Below, in pieces: positions 5,924-9,696 of a stretch of 9,696 nt of DNA. Position 1 is the stretch's first letter. Each line of letters begins with the position of its first letter. The DNA is from Actinomycetes bacterium (GTDB taxonomy: Bacteria > Actinomycetota > Thermoleophilia > RBG-16-64-13). The stretch is taken from positions 1 to 9,696 of the forward strand of contig JAKAHF010000035.1 in NCBI GenBank assembly GCA_021815245.1, given 5' to 3'. The notes below the pieces were generated by a model. That model ran no database searches. It saw only the letters and a program-made list of their open reading frames with translations, and was not told the DNA's origin. Both the position numbers and the translations under genes were made by a program.

Positions 5924-6658
5924 ATGAAAGACAGCCCCGTCTTGCCTGCCCCCGCTCGCGCGGTCGTGCCCGAAACCGGGAGGGCCCTCTGGCTCGATCT
6001 CGGTCTCTGTGACTATGCCGAGGCGCACCAGCTGCAACTACGGCTGCATGCCCGCCGGCTTGCGGGAGAGATCGCCGACGTGGCCATCGCGCTCGAGCAC
6101 ACCCCGTGCATCACCTATGGTCGCGCCGCCCATGCCGCCGAGAACATCGTCGCGGGCGACGAGACACTCGAACGGGCCGGTGTGAAGGTGTGCGCGACCG
6201 ACCGCGGCGGCGACGTGACCTACCACGGTCCCGGGCAATTGATTCTCTACGCCATCGTCGGTCTCGAGCGCTACGGCAAAGACGTGCACGCTCACTCGCG
6301 TCGCCTGGAGCAGGTGCTCATAGAAAGTCTGGCGGGCCTTGGGATCGAAGCCTACCGGCGCAAGGAATACCCCGGTGTGTGGACCGACCAGGGCAAGATC
6401 GGCGCGATCGGCATCCGAGTGAGCCGTTGGGTGACCCTGCACGGTGTCTCGCTCAACGTTTCGCCCGACATGTCGCACTTCGGGCTCATCGTCCCCTGCG
6501 GCATAAGGGAGCACGGCGTGGCATCGGTCGCCCAACTGCTCGGTCGCCCGGTAGCTGTGACTGAGATGAAGGCCCAGGTCAGGGCGTCATTCGAGCGCGT
6601 GTTCCAGGTGGTTCTGGAAGACGTCTCGCTCGATCGGCTCTCGCGCAGTCGGGAATAG
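5924..6658 (+). CDS. lipB: Lipoyl(octanoyl) transferase LipB
   Basis: Transfers octanoate from octanoyl-acyl carrier protein to the lysine of lipoyl domains (2-oxoacid dehydrogenases, glycine cleavage H protein), the first step of de novo lipoate synthesis in the cytosol; LipA then inserts sulphur. Numbering from the ATG at 5924 (244 residues), the signature RGGDVTYHGPGQLILY lies at 94-109. Catalytic Lys158 is in QGKIGAIGIRV and catalytic Cys192 in GLIVPCGI. LEHTPCITYGRAA at 58-70 also matches the family. An in-frame GTG at 5906 would add six residues, but the ATG fits the -10 box better. Length is typical. It ends 5 bases from the end of the convergent Rrf2 gene. lipA is not beside it. The cell should contain lipoylated complexes. 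Confidence 0.96.
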   Translation: MKDSPVLPAPARAVVPETGRALWLDLGLCDYAEAHQLQLRLHARRLAGEIADVAIALEHTPCITYGRAAHAAENIVAGDETLERAGVKVCATDRGGDVTYHGPGQLILYAIVGLERYGKDVHAHSRRLEQVLIESLAGLGIEAYRRKEYPGVWTDQGKIGAIGIRVSRWVTLHGVSLNVSPDMSHFGLIVPCGIREHGVASVAQLLGRPVAVTEMKAQVRASFERVFQVVLEDVSLDRLSRSRE

Positions 6659-6663
6659 GCTGT

Positions 6664-7086
6664 CTACGCGGCGTCGTCGGGCTCGGTGGGAGCCGCCGCG
6701 AGATCGCTGATGGTCGTCCCCGAAAACAGGCTTTCGAGCAGGTCGGCCGCCTCTTGCCAGAGGGGCCGGGTAGGGCAGGTGCGCATCCTTTCGCAGTGCC
6801 CGGTCAGGCGGCAGGGGGCAGGCAAGATCTCTCCTTCAACCGCCCTCATGATGTCGGTCACCGTTATGGATCCAGGCGCGCGGCCCAGCATGAACCCGCC
6901 ATCGCGTCCCCGGAGGCTCATCACCAACCCCGCGAGGCGCAGGGCCATCATCAGCTGCTGAACGTAGGCAGGAGTGATGCCCTCGGCCTCAGCGATCTCG
7001 AACTTGGTGCGGGCCCGATCGGGCTCACGGGCCATGAGCACCAGGATCCGGGTGGCGTAACGCCCTCGAGTGGAGATGTTCATCAT
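6664..7086 (-). CDS. Rrf2-family transcriptional regulator with IscR-like cysteine triad
   Basis: A 140-residue winged-helix regulator of the Rrf2 family (IscR, NsrR, CymR, RirA). The N-terminus MMNISTRGRYATRILVLMA and the stretch ITPAYVQQLMMALRLAGLVMSLRGRDGGFMLGR (about 37-69) are the characteristic DNA-binding part. Cys92, Cys98 and Cys104 (C-x5-C-x5-C) match the spacing of the iron-sulphur cluster ligands of IscR, so it probably senses Fe-S status, NO or redox state. The first ATG of the ATG-ATG pair is taken because GAGGA lies 11 bases upstream, already rather far. Divergent from a two-span membrane protein, it shares with it a palindrome and overlapping promoters at 7118-7165. No isc/suf genes are in view, so it may not be IscR itself. 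The family is firm; the signal and target are inferred. Confidence 0.94.
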   Translation of the reverse strand: MMNISTRGRYATRILVLMAREPDRARTKFEIAEAEGITPAYVQQLMMALRLAGLVMSLRGRDGGFMLGRAPGSITVTDIMRAVEGEILPAPCRLTGHCERMRTCPTRPLWQEAADLLESLFSGTTISDLAAAPTEPDDAA

Positions 7087-7117
7087 GATGGGGATAGTCC
7101 TCGGGGTTAAAAGGCTA

Positions 7118-7146
7118 TTGAAATACTCACCTTTATAGTGTATAAA
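7118..7146 (+). promoter_or_regulatory. Promoter of the two-span membrane protein gene
   Basis: TTGAAA (7118-7123), a 17-base spacer, then TATAAA (7141-7146): close to the housekeeping consensus. Transcription would start near 7153, giving a leader of about 38 bases with GGGGAGG (7174-7180) as ribosome site. The -10 box lies inside the right arm of the 19-base palindrome. Confidence 0.65.
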
Positions 7147-7148
7147 GG
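7130..7148. promoter_or_regulatory. Perfect palindrome, probable Rrf2 operator
   Basis: CCTTTATA (7130-7137), GTG, then TATAAAGG (7141-7148): perfect 8-base arms around a 3-base centre. It overlaps the -10 boxes of both divergent promoters, so a dimer bound here would shut off the regulator gene and the membrane-protein gene together. Rrf2 proteins bind dyads of this general size; assignment to this regulator is by position. Confidence 0.65.
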
Positions 7149-7165
7149 ATTCAGCAGTAATTCAA
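7137..7165 (-). promoter_or_regulatory. Promoter of the Rrf2 regulator gene
   Basis: Read leftward, TTGAAT (7165-7160), a 17-base spacer, then TACACT (7142-7137), which fits TAnnnT. Transcription would start near 7130. The -10 box covers the centre of the palindrome at 7130-7148, as expected for autorepression. Confidence 0.55.
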
Positions 7166-7190
7166 CCCCCGCTGGGGAGGCTGGTGCAAG

Positions 7191-7700
7191 ATGAAGAAAT
7201 GGACTCGGCCAATCGCACTCATCGTACTGGTCTTCGGTCTCGTCAATGTCGCGCTTGGTGTCACATTCATCTCCATCGGTGTTGCGAAGCAACAGTATAT
7301 GACCGACGTGATGAAAACGGAGAAGATCACCCTCGGCATTCCCGATTCGAAGATCGCCGCGGGCGAAGTCATCGACACGATGGGCGAAGCGCAAGCCGCA
7401 GGCGACGTTGTTCGTGGACACCGTCACAACATCGCTCCGACCTACGGCGACCTGCTCGGTGGCGAGAAGTTCAATCCGGGCGATCCCAAGCAGCTGACGT
7501 ACGCGCAGGCCATGAACATCGAGAACTACCTGTATCTGGCCGTCGCTTCGTTCGGCGTGACCTACCTCTCGATCGGAGCGGGCGTAGGTATGCTCATCGC
7601 CGGTCTGGCCCTGATGCTGGCCGGTTGGTTCATCTGGGCTTGGTACAGGCGGACCTATCCGAAGAACGATTGCGCGACTCCGGCGCCGACTGAGGCATAG
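7191..7700 (+). CDS. Two-span membrane protein of unknown function
   Basis: A 169-residue protein not assigned to a named family. Residues 7-32 (IALIVLVFGLVNVALGVTFISIGVAK) form an N-terminal membrane segment without a cleavage site. Residues 33-115 are a hydrophilic domain containing KTEKITLGI, a GEVIDTMGEAQAAGDVV stretch and a notable HRHNIAPTYGDLLGGEKFNPGDP. Residues about 117-148 are a long second hydrophobic segment, followed by YRRTYPKN and a short tail. The N-terminal KKW and the C-terminal arginines favour both ends inside, with the middle domain outside. GGGGAGG lies 10 bases before the ATG. It is probably repressed or activated by the divergent Rrf2 regulator, so a role in redox, NO or metal stress is a guess from context only. 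A terminator follows it. Confidence 0.85.
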   Translation: MKKWTRPIALIVLVFGLVNVALGVTFISIGVAKQQYMTDVMKTEKITLGIPDSKIAAGEVIDTMGEAQAAGDVVRGHRHNIAPTYGDLLGGEKFNPGDPKQLTYAQAMNIENYLYLAVASFGVTYLSIGAGVGMLIAGLALMLAGWFIWAWYRRTYPKNDCATPAPTEA

Positions 7701-7742
7701 GCAGCCGGCGCACTCACATACAACCTAGTCCCCCCCTCCTGG

Positions 7743-7781
7743 GCCCCGCGCCGGCTTGCCGAGCGGGGCTCTGCCCTTTTT
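7743..7781 (+). terminator. Intrinsic terminator after the membrane-protein gene
   Basis: GCCCCGC (7743-7749) pairs with GCGGGGC (7763-7769), enclosing a smaller CGGC/GCCG hairpin. A five-T run (7777-7781) follows after seven bases. It is the only hairpin in the window with a T-run, so it is the best intrinsic terminator candidate, though the T-run is short and offset. Confidence 0.6.
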
Positions 7782-7807
7782 GAGCCTCTACTCGTTGGTG
7801 GTATGTT
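7780..7807 (+). promoter_or_regulatory. Possible promoter of the short-chain dehydrogenase gene
   Basis: TTGAGC (7780-7785), a 16-base spacer, then TATGTT (7802-7807), which fits TAnnnT. The start would be near 7814, with about 30 bases of leader carrying AGGGGTG (7832-7838) 5 bases before the ATG. The spacer is slightly short, so the call is moderate. Confidence 0.4.
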
Positions 7808-7843
7808 GTACTCAGGTGCCACACTAGAGATAGGGGTGAACCC

Positions 7844-8644
7844 ATGACCGACAGCAGCGGGTCCTCACGGCGGCTCGAGGGCAAAGTAGCGATCGTCACC
7901 GGGGGTGGCGGCAGCAACAGTATCGGCCGAGCCATCTGTCTGCGCTATGGCCGCGAGGGCGCCAAGGTAGGCGTGCTGGACATCAACGTCGAAGGCGCCA
8001 CAAGCGTCTGCGAGGAGATCCTGGAGGCGGGGGGCACCGCACTGCCGGTGGCCTGCGATGTCACCGACCTACATCAGTGCAAGGCGGCGGCGAAATTCGT
8101 GACCGATGCCTGGAACGGTCGCATCGATATCCTGGTCAACAATGCCGCGTTCTTTGGGGGGATGGGTTCCTGGCGACCGTTCGACCAGTGGAGCACCGAC
8201 GAGTGGGACAAGATGCAGGCCGTCAACCTTCGCGGGCCCTGGAACTGCTGCCAGGCGGTCTTTCCCTATATGCGCGAGCAGCTCTCGGGCAAGATCATAA
8301 ACCTCAGCTCGTCGAGCTTCTTTCAAGGAGTTCCCGGATTCATCCACTACTCGACGAGCAAAGGCGGCATAATCGGCTTCACCCGGGCGCTCGCCCGCGA
8401 ATTGGGCGAATTCGGCATCCACGTGAACGCCATCGCTCCCGGATTCACAGTCTCCGACGCCCAATTGGGCCTGACTAAGGACTCTCCCGAGTGGTACGAG
8501 GAGAATCGGGCGCGGCAGGCCCTGCACGATCGCAACGAGGTACCCGAGGACCTCGCCGGACCGGCATTCTTTCTCGCTTCGTCAGACAGCGACTTCATGA
8601 CGGGGCAGACGCTGCTCGTCGACGCGGGCGTCACCCCACACTAG
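7844..8644 (+). CDS. Short-chain dehydrogenase/reductase (SDR), FabG-like
   Basis: A 266-residue cytosolic NAD(P)-dependent oxidoreductase, probably interconverting an alcohol and a ketone. The Rossmann motif is TGGGGSNSIGRA (19-30), two residues longer than the classical TGxxxGIG. Asp46 at the end of the second strand (VGVLDIN) favours NAD over NADP. CDVTD at 71-75 and NNAA at 99-102 are standard. The catalytic set is Asn128, Ser156, Tyr169 and Lys173 (YSTSK), all present with normal spacing. The end, MTGQTLLVDAGV, is typical. AGGGGTG lies 5 bases before the ATG. It has a terminator upstream and its own possible promoter, so it need not belong to the enoate-reductase cluster, although it could act on the same type of compound. 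The substrate cannot be told from sequence. Confidence 0.94.
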   Translation: MTDSSGSSRRLEGKVAIVTGGGGSNSIGRAICLRYGREGAKVGVLDINVEGATSVCEEILEAGGTALPVACDVTDLHQCKAAAKFVTDAWNGRIDILVNNAAFFGGMGSWRPFDQWSTDEWDKMQAVNLRGPWNCCQAVFPYMREQLSGKIINLSSSSFFQGVPGFIHYSTSKGGIIGFTRALARELGEFGIHVNAIAPGFTVSDAQLGLTKDSPEWYEENRARQALHDRNEVPEDLAGPAFFLASSDSDFMTGQTLLVDAGVTPH

Positions 8645-8711
8645 TCTCTCCTGTCACACAGGGCCGTCGCAAAACCCACTTTCCGGTGGATAGCGGGGTC
8701 CATACGCTACC

Positions 8712-9696
8712 ATGACCGCCATGCATCGTCCGATGGACTCATGGCTACGCACTTTTCTGATCATATTCAGCGGTCAGGCCTTCTCGCTGCTCGGCAGCGC
8801 GGCCGTGAATTTCGCGCTGGTGTGGTGGCTGACCGTGGAGACCGGGTCGGCGATGGTGCTCACCATCGCTTCGGTCATCGCCGTGGTGCCCCAGGCATTC
8901 GTCGGCTTGGTTGCCGGCCCACTCGTCGACCGCTGGGACCGCCGCGTGACCATGATGGTCGCCGACCTGTTCATCGCGCTGGTCAGCGTGCTCTTGATCG
9001 TCGCCTTCGTGTTCGACGCGGCGGGAGTCGGTGTCGTCATGGCAGCCATCGCCGCACGTTCGGCCGGCATGGCCTTTCACGCCCCGGCGAGCCAGGCGGC
9101 GGTGCCCATGTACGTGCCGCCCGAGCATCTCCTGCGGGTCGCCGGCTGGAACTTCTTCTTGACCTCAGGGGTGTCTATGGCCGGCCCGGTTCTGGGAGCC
9201 TTCCTCATGGGGATAGCGCCCATCACCGCGGTGATAGTCATCGACGTCGCCGGGGCTGTGCTGGCCGTCGCATCGCTCGCATTGGTGCGCATCCCTCACC
9301 CCGAACATGCCGCGGGGACCCGCAGAGAGGGGTTCGCCGGCGAGTTCGTCGACGGTTGGCAGGAACTCCGGCGGCAGCGAGGCGTCTTTCACATGACCAT
9401 CCTTCTCACGGTGGTGACTCTTCTCTACATGCCCATCAACGCGTTGTTCCCCCTCATGACGTTTGGGCACTTCTCGGGGAGCGCACTCGATGCAAGCATG
9501 GCCGAGCTGGCTTTTGGCGCCGGCATGCTGATAGGCTCCCTGGGCATCGGGGCCGCGGCCGCTCGTCGGTCGCCCACCTGGCTGATAGCCGCCGGCATAT
9601 TCCTTGCCGGTCTCACGATCGGGGGATCGGGTCTTCTCCCCTCGCGGGCCTTCTGGGGCTTTGTGGGTCTCTCGGTGGTGCTGGGCTTCTCGGTGC
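8712..9696 (+). CDS. Major facilitator superfamily exporter, DHA3 type (cut by window edge)
   Basis: Proton-driven membrane exporter of the MFS, resembling the DHA3 group (macrolide, multidrug and siderophore exporters such as EntS). 328 residues are visible of a usual 410-430. From the ATG at 8712 the membrane part begins SWLRTFLIIFSGQAFSLLGSA (10-30), with the next helix after NFALVWWL. The loop between helices 2 and 3 has motif A, GPLVDRWDRR (69-78), the clearest family mark. About eight or nine helices can be followed to the right edge. In-frame ATGs at 8712, 8721 and 8733 are all possible; none has a good ribosome site. TACGCT (8703-8708) could be a -10 box that makes 8721 nearly leaderless. 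It lies 67 bases after the SDR gene with no terminator between, so it could be cotranscribed. The substrate is unknown. Confidence 0.92.
   Translation, partial: MTAMHRPMDSWLRTFLIIFSGQAFSLLGSAAVNFALVWWLTVETGSAMVLTIASVIAVVPQAFVGLVAGPLVDRWDRRVTMMVADLFIALVSVLLIVAFVFDAAGVGVVMAAIAARSAGMAFHAPASQAAVPMYVPPEHLLRVAGWNFFLTSGVSMAGPVLGAFLMGIAPITAVIVIDVAGAVLAVASLALVRIPHPEHAAGTRREGFAGEFVDGWQELRRQRGVFHMTILLTVVTLLYMPINALFPLMTFGHFSGSALDASMAELAFGAGMLIGSLGIGAAAARRSPTWLIAAGIFLAGLTIGGSGLLPSRAFWGFVGLSVVLGFSV

Noticed and set aside
8650..8662. Small palindrome CCTGT-CAC-ACAGG after the SDR gene
   Set aside because: A 5-bp stem with a 3-base loop and no T-run is too weak to call a terminator, and its position just after a stop codon does not suggest an operator.
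1..9696. Search for tRNA, rRNA, CRISPR repeats, transposases and attachment sites
   Set aside because: No clover-leaf sequence, regularly spaced repeat, transposase motif or terminal inverted repeat was seen by eye; the window reads as chromosomal genes.

Overview
The window is high-GC DNA, densely coded on both strands, with no RNA genes, mobile elements or CRISPR arrays visible. A twin-arginine lipoprotein signal with an LAAC lipobox, TAnnnT-type -10 boxes and a possibly leaderless lipB suggest an actinobacterium. This is an inference from style, not from a marker gene, and the lineage cannot be fixed more closely. There is no gene-free stretch over 300 bases.

Region 1 (1-5759) looks like a regulated metabolic cluster. 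An IclR-type regulator, cut by the left edge, is read leftward. Facing away from it are four rightward genes: an isochorismatase-fold protein, a Tat-exported solute-binding lipoprotein of the branched-chain amino acid/amide type, a two-half cupin protein, and a 649-residue FMN/[4Fe-4S]/FAD enoate reductase of the FadH/BaiCD type. A good promoter and a 13-bp-arm inverted repeat lie just before the first rightward gene, where an IclR repressor or activator could act. A reasonable inference is uptake and reductive processing of a small, probably unsaturated or cyclic carboxylic compound; the substrate cannot be read from the sequence. The isochorismatase-like protein appears to have replaced all three residues of the usual Asp-Lys-Cys triad.

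Region 2 (5760-7700) starts with a strong hairpin, followed by lipB (lipoate biosynthesis). lipB converges, with a gap of 5 bases, on a leftward Rrf2-family regulator that has three cysteines spaced as in IscR. Diverging from the regulator is a 169-residue protein with two membrane segments and unknown function. Their shared 104-base control region holds a perfect 19-base palindrome overlapped by good promoters in both directions, so the Rrf2 protein probably controls itself and the membrane protein in response to redox, iron or NO state.

Region 3 (7701-9696) has a terminator, a short-chain dehydrogenase/reductase with a promoter of its own, and a DHA3-type major facilitator exporter cut off by the right edge.
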